A stretch of DNA of 64,000 bases from Fertoeibacter niger (lineage in GTDB: Bacteria > Pseudomonadota > Alphaproteobacteria > Rhodobacterales > Rhodobacteraceae), in NCBI RefSeq assembly GCF_009380135.2, contig NZ_WHUT02000006.1, positions 62,001-126,000 on the forward strand, given 5' to 3'. Shown here one piece after another: positions 53,718-61,949 of the stretch; positions within the stretch are counted from its first letter, which is position 1, and each line of letters begins with the position of its first letter. The translations under genes were made by a program, and so were the position numbers. The notes under the pieces are model-generated. The model ran no database searches. It was not told where the DNA came from and saw only the letters and a program-made list of their open reading frames with translations.

Positions 53718-54722
53718 ATGACACGCAAGCTTGGAACTGACGGCCCCGCCGTTTCGGCCATCGGCCTCGGCGCAATGGGCATGTCGGACCTGTACGGTCC
53801 GTCCGACCGTGCCGAAAGCATCGCCACCCTGCACGCTGCACTTGAAGCAGGCGTGAACCTGATCGACACCGGCGACTTCTACGGCAGCGGGCACAACGAG
53901 ATGCTGATCGCCGAGGCGCTTGCCGGTCATCGGCGCGAGGATGTGGTGCTCAGCGTCAAATTCGGCGCCCTGCGCGACCCGGCAGGCGGCTGGGGCGGCA
54001 ATGATTGCAGCCCGCGCGCCATGAAGAATTCGCTCGCGCAGAGCATGCAACGGTTGCGGACCGACTACATCGACGTCTACCGGCCTGCGCGGCTCGACCC
54101 GAACGTGCCGATCGAGGACACCGTGGGCGCGATGGCCGAGATGGTGCAGGCAGGATACATCCGGCACATCGGCCTGTCCGAAGTGTCGATGGAAACGCTG
54201 CGCCGGGCGCATGCTGTCCACCCGATCGCAGACCTGCAGATCGAGTATTCGGTGATCTCCCGCAGCCCGGACGCGATCCTGAACGAACTGCGTGACCTCG
54301 GCGTCGGCCTGACGGCTTACGGTGTTCTGTCACGGGGCCTGATCAGCGGCCATTGGAACAAGGCGCGCGAAGGCGAACGCGATTTCCGTGCGATCAACCC
54401 TCGGTTCCAGGGTGAAAACCTTGACCACAACCTGCAACTTGTCGAACGGTTGCGGGCGATGGCGCAGGCGAAGGGCATCACTGTTGCGCAACTGGCCATC
54501 GCCTGGGTCATGGCGCGTGACCCGTTGGTTGTGCCGCTGGTCGGCGCGCGAACCCGCGAACGTCTTGGCGAATCTCTGGGTGCAGGCACAGTCCAGCTCA
54601 GCAAGGAGGACATGCGCGAGATCGACCAGGCGCTGCCGCATGGCGCAGCGGCGGGCGAGCGGTACAACGCCTATCTGATGCAGGGGCTTGACAGTGAAGC
54701 CCGAACGGCAGCGAACGGATAG
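53718..54722 (+). CDS. aldo/keto reductase lacking the tetrad histidine
   Basis: 334 residues. Asp and Tyr are in LIDTGDFYGSG (about 49-59) and Lys in LSVKFGA (about 83), but the usual DLYxxH is DVYRPARLDP (about 119-128), so the fourth tetrad residue, His, is missing. Such His-less members are known among proteobacterial AKRs. Cofactor regions GLSEVSMETLRRA and VGARTRERLGESL are present. The ATG at 53718 has a strong ribosome-binding site; a TTG two codons earlier is less likely. Controlled presumably by the divergent LysR. Confidence 0.9.
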   Translation: MTRKLGTDGPAVSAIGLGAMGMSDLYGPSDRAESIATLHAALEAGVNLIDTGDFYGSGHNEMLIAEALAGHRREDVVLSVKFGALRDPAGGWGGNDCSPRAMKNSLAQSMQRLRTDYIDVYRPARLDPNVPIEDTVGAMAEMVQAGYIRHIGLSEVSMETLRRAHAVHPIADLQIEYSVISRSPDAILNELRDLGVGLTAYGVLSRGLISGHWNKAREGERDFRAINPRFQGENLDHNLQLVERLRAMAQAKGITVAQLAIAWVMARDPLVVPLVGARTRERLGESLGAGTVQLSKEDMREIDQALPHGAAAGERYNAYLMQGLDSEARTAANG

Positions 54723-54898
54723 AGCAGCGCCGAAGACCATCGGGCCCCGATTTTCGGCGATCTGGCGCGGATCATCGAAAGCCGAAACCCAGGATAGCGG
54801 AACAAGACTGCCGAGCGTTTCACGTCGGCAAAGCCGTGCCTGCCAGGGATTACAGCACCGACAGACGCAATCCGGCCCGATCCCGCTGGCGAAGGCGC

Positions 54899-55042
54899 GC
54901 CATCAGGGCCGCAAAACAGTGATCGCAAGCTTCGCTTGCGCATCTGAGCTGGAAGCTGGGCGTCAGCCCCAAGATGGTCGTGAAATGCCTGAAACGCGCG
55001 GCCGTCGCGCAACTGAAGGTCGCCCGATTGGACTGCGCTTGA
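54899..55042 (+). pseudogene. IS481-like transposase N-terminal remnant
   Basis: One plus-strand frame reads AIRAAKQ, a TGA stop, then SQASLAHLSWKLGVSPKMVV and KCLKRAAVAQLKVARLDCA. This aligns by eye with the N-terminal HTH of IS481-type transposases (AIR-AIQ-SQASLA-LA-GV-PKTVAKWRKR-VEDLKTGP). It has an internal stop, a W-to-C-type change in the KWRKR motif and no DDE domain. It fills most of the gap between the AKR and the amidohydrolase genes; the rest of the gap (54723-54898) shows nothing clear. Confidence 0.7.
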
Positions 55043-55093
55043 CGGTTCTGTCAAAGGCCTATGAAATGACAAACGCTGCGGCATGCGCCCCGG

Positions 55094-56494
55094 TCACGCA
55101 TTGTGGATGCGGCCCATGGTCCCGGCCGTGTGGGGCTGCGGGTACCAAGTCCCGTCGGCGGGAATGCCGGCGCGCGAAAACAGCTCGTCCCGGGCCCTTT
55201 CCATACGCTGCTTGACCGCCACCATATCGAAGTCCTGCATCTTGCCGTTGAATTTCACCGGCCGCCCTGCAACAAGAACAGTCACTACATTGCCGGCATG
55301 TGCGGACTCGACGACGGCACCGACAGGATAGTTCAGCGGGAACATGTTGGGCGAGGCGGTCTCGATCACGATCAGGTCTGCCTCCTTGCCCGGTGTCAGC
55401 GATCCGATGCGATGGTCAAGCCCGCAGGCCCGTGCCCCGTCAATCGTCGCGAATTCCAGTATCTGGCGGCTGGTCACAACGGGCCGGTCGCGGATCTCGT
55501 CCCGGTCGAGCGCCTCGGAATTCACCTGCGCCCGGGCTGCGCCCATCATCGCGCGCATCGCGCTGAACATGTCGCCGCCGATTGAGGTGGTCACGTCAAT
55601 CGATATTGAGGGCCGGAGGCCGCGACGCAGGGCCCGCAGGGTTGCGGGCCAGCCGTGCCCCATGTTCAGCTCGACCTCGGGAGAGCAGGACACATGGCCG
55701 CCGCTTTCCGCGATCAGATCCATCTCGTCCTCGGCCAGACTGCAACAGTGGACATAGATGGTGTCGGCAAACAGCAGACCGCGGCTGTGCAGCTTCGAGA
55801 CCGGCCGCTGCTTGCCCCAATGGCCGCTACCCGCATGGACCGTGATCCGCAGGCCCAGATCCCGCGCCGTGCGGAAGTCGACCTCGGTCACGTCCAGCGT
55901 CGCATATTGCGGGCCGCGCGCTGCGAAGGCCATCGTCCTCAGCCCGTCGTCGCCGGGGAAATACCGCTGCCTGACGCGGCGCAGGTCGTCGAAGTCGGTG
56001 GACAGGGAACTGACGGGGATCCATTCCGCATTCGAATTGCCGTAACCATAGACAGCACGTATTCCGGCGTCAAAGAGCCCGGTCACCCCACCGTCAGCAT
56101 GGTCGGGGCTGTTGTTGTTGTGCGACCAGTCATAGAGCGTCGTGATCCCTGCGTGCAGGCATTCGATGGCCCCGCAGTAATTGGCCACATACATGTCCTC
56201 GGCACTGTAGTGCCCCCCGATCACGCCGCGCACGCCGCCGAAATACTGGCCAAGGCTCCAGTCGACCGCGGTGTTGCGCAGCAGGCATTGCCAGGTGTGG
56301 CGGTGGGTATCGACAAAGCCGGGCATCAGGATCTGGCCCGTGCAATCGACCACTCTTGCCTCGGGCGCGTGTATGCTCGGTCGCAGGGCGGCGATATGGC
56401 TGCCTTCCACCAGAAGGTCGCAGCCGGTCAGGTCGCCCAACTGCGAGTCCATGGTCAGGACGGTGGCGTTGCGGAACAGGATTTGGGCGGGCAT
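55094..56494 (-). CDS. amidohydrolase (chlorohydrolase/deaminase type)
   Basis: 466 residues. Metal-dependent hydrolase of the TrzN/SsnA/MTA-deaminase group. Metal ligands: FVDTHRHTW (HxH, about 58-66), ITVHAGSGHWG (about 205), YVHCCSLAEDEMD (about 237) and Asp in ISIDVTTSIGGDMF (about 288). Such enzymes hydrolyse C-N or C-halogen bonds on heterocycles or deaminate aromatic amines. GGGGA precedes the ATG at 56494. It is divergent from the CoA cluster (199-bp gap) and could produce its entry substrate. Confidence 0.88.
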   Translation of the reverse strand: MPAQILFRNATVLTMDSQLGDLTGCDLLVEGSHIAALRPSIHAPEARVVDCTGQILMPGFVDTHRHTWQCLLRNTAVDWSLGQYFGGVRGVIGGHYSAEDMYVANYCGAIECLHAGITTLYDWSHNNNSPDHADGGVTGLFDAGIRAVYGYGNSNAEWIPVSSLSTDFDDLRRVRQRYFPGDDGLRTMAFAARGPQYATLDVTEVDFRTARDLGLRITVHAGSGHWGKQRPVSKLHSRGLLFADTIYVHCCSLAEDEMDLIAESGGHVSCSPEVELNMGHGWPATLRALRRGLRPSISIDVTTSIGGDMFSAMRAMMGAARAQVNSEALDRDEIRDRPVVTSRQILEFATIDGARACGLDHRIGSLTPGKEADLIVIETASPNMFPLNYPVGAVVESAHAGNVVTVLVAGRPVKFNGKMQDFDMVAVKQRMERARDELFSRAGIPADGTWYPQPHTAGTMGRIHNA

Positions 56495-56693
56495 GTCGAT
56501 CCCCTGATCGCTGCGTTTGCCGGCATTCTGGCCTGTGCGGCTGTGCCGCGACAATACCGATTCGATATTGCTTCCATGCCGCACGGGGTCATCGCGCAAG
56601 GGCATCGGCCTGATCGCAAATCAGTCTTTCCTACGGCTTCGAGGGATCGGTAACTCTGCTGGCCAGTCGAGGAGTGCATGGAAGGAAGCCCCC
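56495..56693. promoter_or_regulatory. divergent control region of the amidohydrolase / CoA cluster
   Basis: 199 bp without a gene between the amidohydrolase and the hydratase starts. GGAAGGAAG lies just before the GTG at 56694. No palindromic operator stands out; a LysR gene within the cluster (60892) is the likely regulator. Confidence 0.45.
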
Positions 56694-57590
56694 GTGAGCA
56701 CAAGAGTTTCGCCTGGCATCGCAGCTGCCGCCCCGGACACCTATCAGGACATCCTTTTCGAGGTGAAGGACAACGTCGCCTGGATCACCATCAACCGGCC
56801 GCGTTTCCGCAACGCCTTTCGCGAGCAAAGCCTGGACGAGATGATCCACGCAGTTTCGAGCACGCGCGAGGATCCGACCATCTGCTGCGTTGTGATCACC
56901 GGGGCAGGGGACAAGGCCTTTTCGGCCGGCGGCGACTTCACCGCGATGATGAAGCTCAACCGCCAGAACGCCCATATGTGGAACGACCGCATGCTGGGTC
57001 TTGCGATGACGATCCGCGGGCTGTCTGTTCCGGTCATCGCGATGGTCAACGGCTATTGCATGGGTGGCGGCCACGAGCTGGCATTGTGGTGCGACCTGGT
57101 CATCGCGTCGGACAATGCCGTGTTCGGGCAGACTGGTGCCAAGGTGGGCGCCTGTCCGACGGTAGGTGCGACGCAATACATCCCCCGCATCATCGGCGAG
57201 CGCCTGGCGCGCGAGATGATTTTCCTCGCGCGCACGTTCACGGCGCAAGAGGCTGTGCAGATCGGGCTGATCAACAAGGTCGTTCCGCAGGACCGTCTGC
57301 TCGCCGAAACGCTGGCGTGGTGTGAAAAGATCAAGGGGCATTCCTCGCAGACGATCCGCGCCACCAAGAAGTCGCTCAACCACGAATCCGACGCCCTTTA
57401 TCCGTCCTGGCAACAGGGGATGGAACTCTTGGCGAACATCTGGGGCACAGAGGAGAGCATCGAAGGGATGCAGGCCTTCCTTGACAAGCGCAAGCCCGAC
57501 TTCATGAAGTTCCGGCAAAGCAACAAGGACGCTCTGGACCGCTATGTGGCAGACTTCGCCAATGACCGGAATCAGCGTTCCGATGCCTGA
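56694..57590 (+). CDS. crotonase-fold hydrolase (BadI/MenB-like)
   Basis: 298 residues from a GTG start with GAAGGAAG upstream. Crotonase fold: AWITINRPRFRNAFREQSLD (about 27-46), oxyanion-hole FSAGGDF (about 81-87) and VNGYCMGGGHELALWCDLVI (about 113-132). The following FGQTGAKVGACPTVGATQYI and the tail GMQAFLDKRKPDFMKFRQ resemble 2-ketocyclohexanecarboxyl-CoA hydrolase (BadI) and DHNA-CoA synthase (MenB). A ring-opening or Dieckmann-type reaction on a cyclic acyl-CoA is likely. First gene of a coupled five-gene unit. Confidence 0.88.
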   Translation: MSTRVSPGIAAAAPDTYQDILFEVKDNVAWITINRPRFRNAFREQSLDEMIHAVSSTREDPTICCVVITGAGDKAFSAGGDFTAMMKLNRQNAHMWNDRMLGLAMTIRGLSVPVIAMVNGYCMGGGHELALWCDLVIASDNAVFGQTGAKVGACPTVGATQYIPRIIGERLAREMIFLARTFTAQEAVQIGLINKVVPQDRLLAETLAWCEKIKGHSSQTIRATKKSLNHESDALYPSWQQGMELLANIWGTEESIEGMQAFLDKRKPDFMKFRQSNKDALDRYVADFANDRNQRSDA

Positions 57591-58470
57591 TCCGGTATCA
57601 GGGACCAAGGTCATGTCCCTGGAGCAGGCGATCCGGGGGCTCGTGCCGTCCGGGTCGCTTGTCTTCGTGGGGGGGTTCGGCCAGTGCGTCCCCTTTGCGG
57701 CCGGGCGCGAAATCGTCCGCCAGGGCGTCACCGGTTTGACACTCTGCCGCACCGGGGCGGACATCCTGTTCGACCTTTTGGTGGCGGCCGGTGCGGCGAA
57801 AGAGATCGTCGTGGGCTGGTTCGGCAACCCTGGAATCGGCATCTCACATATCTGCCGCAGGGCGCTGGCCGAAGACCGTCTGCGCCTGCGCGAGACCAGC
57901 AATTTCGGCCTTCTGCTGCGGCTGGAGGCGGCGGCCATGGGGCTGCCATTCCTGCCGACGCATGTCCTTGCCGAGGGCGATCTTGTCCCTGACGGTGGTC
58001 GCCGCAGCGTGGTCTGCCCTTTCACCGGGCTTGAATTGACAGCGGTGCCGGCGCTGGTGCCGGATGTTGCGCTGGTCCATGCGCACAGGGCCGACCCGCT
58101 GGGCAATGTGCAAAGCAGCGGCATCTTGGGCGATACGCTGGCCGGCGCACGGGCAGCGCGCAGGATCGTTGTCACTGTGGAAAAGATCGTTGACCCTGCT
58201 GAAATCCGCGCAGACCCGGGCAGCACCATCCTTCCGGCCCATCTTGTCTCGGCGGTCGCAGAGGTGCCATTCGGGGCATGGCCGTCGTATGTCGATGGCG
58301 TCTACGACCGCGACGATGATTACTACAGGGCATTCGACCGGCTTTCGCGCGACCCGGCGTGGGTCGACAATTGGGTGCAAGACACCCGGACCGGGGTGGC
58401 CGAGGTGGTAGCTCCGGCCCGCAAGGCGGCGCTTGTCCAGGCCGCGCATGAGCCGCCCCATGCAGCCTGA
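57583..58470 (+). CDS. class I CoA-transferase, alpha subunit (Gct/IpdA-like)
   Basis: 295 residues from the ATG at 57583, which overlaps the preceding stop by 8 bp. CoA-transferase alpha pattern: SLVFVGGFGQCVPFAAGREI (about 23-42), LCRTGADILFDLLVAAGAAK and DVALVHAHRADPLGNVQ (about 160-177). Length and pairing resemble glutaconate CoA-transferase and IpdA, the latter a ring-opening hydrolase in steroid breakdown. In-frame ATGs at 57562 and 57613 are alternatives. Works as a complex with the next gene. Confidence 0.87.
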   Translation: MPDPVSGTKVMSLEQAIRGLVPSGSLVFVGGFGQCVPFAAGREIVRQGVTGLTLCRTGADILFDLLVAAGAAKEIVVGWFGNPGIGISHICRRALAEDRLRLRETSNFGLLLRLEAAAMGLPFLPTHVLAEGDLVPDGGRRSVVCPFTGLELTAVPALVPDVALVHAHRADPLGNVQSSGILGDTLAGARAARRIVVTVEKIVDPAEIRADPGSTILPAHLVSAVAEVPFGAWPSYVDGVYDRDDDYYRAFDRLSRDPAWVDNWVQDTRTGVAEVVAPARKAALVQAAHEPPHAA

Positions 58471-59203
58471 TCCCGCGACACTGGCCATGGCGTGGCATGC
58501 CGCGCAAGATCTGGCCGATGGCGAGGTCGCCTTTGTCGGGATCGGGGCGCCGGGCCTGGCGGCCATGATCGCGCGGCGCCTGCATGCGCCCGGCATCACC
58601 ATGATCTTCGAATCCGGGGTGATCGGAGCGGACCCCGACAAGCCACCGCTTTCGACCGGCAGCCCGTCGGTGGCACGGGGCGCGGCGATGCTGGGCAGCA
58701 TGATGGACGTCTTCGCCGCGCTGCAGAAGGGGATCATCGACGTGGGCCTGCTGTCGGGGGCCGAGGTGGACAGGTTTGGCAACCTGAACAGCACCGTCAT
58801 CGGTCACTATGACCGGCCGACAGTTCGGCTTCCCGGCTCGGGTGGGGCGCATGACATCGCCGTGCTGGCCCGCCGGACGGTGCTGCTGATGCCGCATGAG
58901 CCCAAACGGTTTGTCCAGCGCGTCAGCTATGTGACCAGTCCGGGGCATCCGGGTGTAGGGCCGCGCCGGCCCGGCCCTGGCCGCGGGGCAGGTCCGGCGG
59001 CGCTGGCAACGCCCCGCGCGCTGTTTCGGTTCGACGATGGCGAGATGACGCTGGCTGCGGTCGCGCCCGGCTTCACGGCGGATCAGGCGGTCGAGGGGAT
59101 TCCCTGGGTGGTGAGGCGACGTCAGACGCTGGCCTCACTGCCGCCCCTGCCTGCGCTGGATGGGCCAGCATTCCATTTCATGCACAAAGGAGGAGCCGAG
59201 TGA
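58448..59203 (+). CDS. class I CoA-transferase, beta subunit (Gct/IpdB-like)
   Basis: 251 residues. Beta-subunit pattern: EVAFVGIGAPGLAAMIARRL (about 24-43), the segment IFESGVIGADPDKPP holding the candidate catalytic Glu (about 53), LLSGAEVDRFGNLNSTVIG and PGSGGAHDIAVLARRTVL. A Pro/Gly/Arg-rich insert near residues 173-184 (GVGPRRPGPGRGAG) is odd and probably a surface loop. The start overlaps the alpha subunit by 23 bp and the end overlaps CaiB by one base. Confidence 0.87.
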   Translation: MSRPMQPDPATLAMAWHAAQDLADGEVAFVGIGAPGLAAMIARRLHAPGITMIFESGVIGADPDKPPLSTGSPSVARGAAMLGSMMDVFAALQKGIIDVGLLSGAEVDRFGNLNSTVIGHYDRPTVRLPGSGGAHDIAVLARRTVLLMPHEPKRFVQRVSYVTSPGHPGVGPRRPGPGRGAGPAALATPRALFRFDDGEMTLAAVAPGFTADQAVEGIPWVVRRRQTLASLPPLPALDGPAFHFMHKGGAE

Positions 59204-60414
59204 TGGGGCCACTTTCCGGCATCAAGGTTCTTGATCTGACCCGGGTTCTGGCCGGGCCGCTTTGCACGATGACGCTGGGCGATCTGGGGGCCGAAGTGAT
59301 CAAGGTAGAGTCGCCACAGGGCGACGAGACCCGCGGCTGGGGGCCGCCCCACGCGGGCGGCGAGGCGGCCTATTTCCTGGGTGTCAACCGCAACAAGCGC
59401 AGCATTGTGCTGGACCTGAAGTCGGACGAAGGGCGGCAGGTCGTGGAGCGGCTGATGCGCGAGGCCGATATCCTGGTCGAGAACTACAAGAGCGGCACAC
59501 TGGAACGGTGGGGTTTTGGCGAGGAGTGGCGTCTGGCCCATGCGCCGCAGCAGGTGCGCTGCTCGATCACCGGCTACGGGCCGTCCGGCCCTCGTTCGGC
59601 CGATCCGGGATACGACTTCATCCTTCAGGCCGAGACCGGGCTGATGTCGATTACCGGCGCCCTCGGCGGCGAGCCAACCAAACATGGCGTGGCGATCGTC
59701 GACATTGCGACCGGGCTTTATGCCACGATCGCAATTCTCGCCGCGCTCCGCGCACGGGAGCAGACCGGAGCAGGCCAGGCGGTAAGCGCATCGCTTTACG
59801 AGACCGGCATATCGCTTCTTGCCAATGTCGCCTCGAACCATCTGGTGTCGGGCCGCGAGGCCGGGCGCTTCGGCAACGGCCATCCCAACATCGTTCCCTA
59901 CCGGACCTTTGCAACCCGCGATGGGGATATCGCGCTGGCAGTCGGGAACGACATGCAGTTTGCCAGGCTGGCGCGATTGGCTGGAAAGCCGCAATGGTCG
60001 GACGACCCGCGGATGCAAACCAATGTCGCCCGCGTCAAAAACCGCGATCTGGTCGACAATGCCGTGGCCGAGGCGATGGCGGATCAGACCGCAGCATGGT
60101 GGCTGGCCGAACTCAAGGCAGCAGGCATTCCTTGTGGCCGCGTCAACAGTGTGTCGGATGCCCTGAGCGACGCGCAGACCCTTGCGCGGGACATGATTCT
60201 GGACACCGATCATCCGACGGCGGGGCCTTTGCGGCTGCTGGGCTTTCCGTTCAAGCTTGCCGCGACGCCGCATTCGATGCGCCGCCCGCCGCCGCTGTTG
60301 GGCGAGCATACCGCGCAGGTTATCGACGAGCTTGGCCTTGGCGAAGCGCTTCGGTCGGCGCTGCTGGACCAGACCGGGCCAGACGCCATACTTGCGCACG
60401 AGGCCAGGACATGA
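59203..60414 (+). CDS. CaiB/BaiF-family CoA-transferase (class III)
   Basis: 403 residues. Family features: start SGIKVLDLTRVLAGPLCTMT, DLGAEVIKVESPQGDETRGW, NRNKRSIVLDLKSDEGR, and catalytic Asp in PGYDFILQAETGLMSITG (about 140-157). These enzymes move CoA between carboxylates, here probably activating a cyclic acid. An AGGAGG lies about 10 bp upstream; TGATG overlap with the preceding stop. GTG at 59200 is an alternative first codon. Confidence 0.92.
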   Translation: MGPLSGIKVLDLTRVLAGPLCTMTLGDLGAEVIKVESPQGDETRGWGPPHAGGEAAYFLGVNRNKRSIVLDLKSDEGRQVVERLMREADILVENYKSGTLERWGFGEEWRLAHAPQQVRCSITGYGPSGPRSADPGYDFILQAETGLMSITGALGGEPTKHGVAIVDIATGLYATIAILAALRAREQTGAGQAVSASLYETGISLLANVASNHLVSGREAGRFGNGHPNIVPYRTFATRDGDIALAVGNDMQFARLARLAGKPQWSDDPRMQTNVARVKNRDLVDNAVAEAMADQTAAWWLAELKAAGIPCGRVNSVSDALSDAQTLARDMILDTDHPTAGPLRLLGFPFKLAATPHSMRRPPPLLGEHTAQVIDELGLGEALRSALLDQTGPDAILAHEART

Positions 60415-60842
60415 CTGCGGTGCCGCCCGGTTTTTCGCATATCGGGATCGCCGTGCCAGATCTGGAGGCCGCGGTGGCGCATTGGCAGGCGGTGCTGGGC
60501 GTTGCCGCAGGGCCCGTGCTGCGCAACGAGGCGCAGGGCGTCCAGATGCAGAGGTTCGACTTGGCGGGGGCGCAGATCGAACTGCTGTCGCCACTGGGCG
60601 ACCGAGGGCCACTAGCCGGCTATCTCACGCGCAATCCGCGTGGCGGGCTGCATCATCTGGCGTTTGCCTCGACCGATCTGGAGGCCGATCTGGCCCGTCT
60701 TTTGCAACTGGGCGTCGTTCCGATCGGCCAGCCGGGCAGGAATGTGATGGGGCAAAGAATGGTTTTCCTGCAGCCCGCTTCCATGCAAGGATTGCTCATC
60801 GAACTGCAGGAGGCAGACGCTGCCGTGACGGATGGGGGGTGA
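60411..60842 (+). CDS. VOC-family protein, methylmalonyl-CoA-epimerase-like
   Basis: 143 residues. Two betaalphabetabetabeta modules: FSHIGIAVPDLEAAVAHWQA with the first metal His (about residue 10), GLHHLAFASTDLEADLARLL with the second (about 80) and a Glu in GLLIELQE near the end. The H-H-E pattern fits methylmalonyl-CoA epimerase. It may epimerise a 2-substituted acyl-CoA intermediate in this pathway. ATGA overlap with CaiB. Confidence 0.88.
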   Translation: MTAVPPGFSHIGIAVPDLEAAVAHWQAVLGVAAGPVLRNEAQGVQMQRFDLAGAQIELLSPLGDRGPLAGYLTRNPRGGLHHLAFASTDLEADLARLLQLGVVPIGQPGRNVMGQRMVFLQPASMQGLLIELQEADAAVTDGG

Positions 60843-60891
60843 CGGGTGGAGGAAAGAATGACTGTTTGGCCGAAACAGCCGGGCTGAAGGA

Positions 60892-61839
60892 ATGGAGCTT
60901 CGCCAACTTCGGTATTTCGCATCAATTGCGCAGCACCAAAGCTTTACGAAGGCTTCGGAGAAGCTTTTCATTGCCCAGCCGGCCCTGAGCCGACAGATCA
61001 TCGCGCTGGAGGACGAACTGGGGGTCAAGCTTCTGTTGCGGACCTCGCGGGGCGTCGAACTGACAGATGAGGGCCGCCGACTTCAGGAGATGGCGGAATA
61101 CGTCCTGCAGTTCATCGGAGAGATAAAGCCCAGCCTCGCTTCGACCTCGACGGGGCTGACGGGAACTGTGGTGGTGGGACTGCCGCCTTCGCTGGCCTAC
61201 CTGATTGCACCGGCCCTGATCGCACAAGTTCGCAACAGTTTCCCCGGACTGACGGTCAAGATCATAGAGGGGCTGAGCGTCTTTCTCAGCGAATGGCTGG
61301 AGCAGGAACGGATCGATATCGCTCTGCTGACCGACCCCGCACCCGCCAAACTGGTCGACTATCGCAAGCTGGCTGAAGAAGACATGGTTCTTGTCGGCAC
61401 CTCGCGCATCCTGGCCGGGACTGCGGACACGATACCGTTTCGCGATGTGGTGCAATTTCCACTTGCCATTACCAACGGCTTTCACCGCGTGCTCGAACCA
61501 TGGTTTGCCGCTTATCGCATCTCGCCACGCTACGAAGTCGAGATGGACAGCATACCGGTCCTGAAAGAAATGGTGCTGCGCGGGCTGTATTGCACCGTAT
61601 TTCCGTATTCCATGGTCCATGAGGAAGTCGCCGAGGGTCGGCTGCTGGCGGTTCACCTGACCAACCCGGCGATCCGGCGCCAGATCACTTCGGGAATGAA
61701 CGCGCGTCGGCCGATTTCGATGGCTATCCGGACGGTCGAGGGGTTGCTAGTCGAGCAGCTCCGACTCTTGCCCAAGTGCGCCGGAGAGGACCGCCCGATC
61801 ACGGTATCGGACAGCGCCACATTGCCGCGGCAGCCATAG
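60892..61839 (+). CDS. LysR-family regulator of the CoA cluster
   Basis: 315 residues, CynR/Nac-like. HTH MELRQLRYFASIAQHQSFTK, then IAQPALSRQIIALEDELGV (residues 1-49). Effector blocks GTVVVGLPPSLAYLIAPALI and ISVFLSEWL-type LSVFLSEWLEQERIDIALLT. It lies 49 bp after the epimerase on the same strand, so it may be the last gene of the operon, unlike the divergent LysR genes elsewhere in this window. Confidence 0.9.
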   Translation: MELRQLRYFASIAQHQSFTKASEKLFIAQPALSRQIIALEDELGVKLLLRTSRGVELTDEGRRLQEMAEYVLQFIGEIKPSLASTSTGLTGTVVVGLPPSLAYLIAPALIAQVRNSFPGLTVKIIEGLSVFLSEWLEQERIDIALLTDPAPAKLVDYRKLAEEDMVLVGTSRILAGTADTIPFRDVVQFPLAITNGFHRVLEPWFAAYRISPRYEVEMDSIPVLKEMVLRGLYCTVFPYSMVHEEVAEGRLLAVHLTNPAIRRQITSGMNARRPISMAIRTVEGLLVEQLRLLPKCAGEDRPITVSDSATLPRQP

Positions 61840-61949
61840 CCGAGAAGCATCAAGCAGATCGCCAATCGGTCTTGGGAGCGCGGATCCGATCCGGGCTAGC
61901 CTGCCTAGAAGGGCCCCTGGGGATCTGGTGGCGACAGTTGGAGGCGACG

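Noticed and set aside
57544-57582. Longer start for the CoA-transferase alpha subunit
   Set aside because: The ATGs at 57544 and 57562 lie deep inside the preceding gene and lack better ribosome-binding sites; the 8-bp overlap at 57583 fits the coupling seen in the rest of the operon, though this is not certain.
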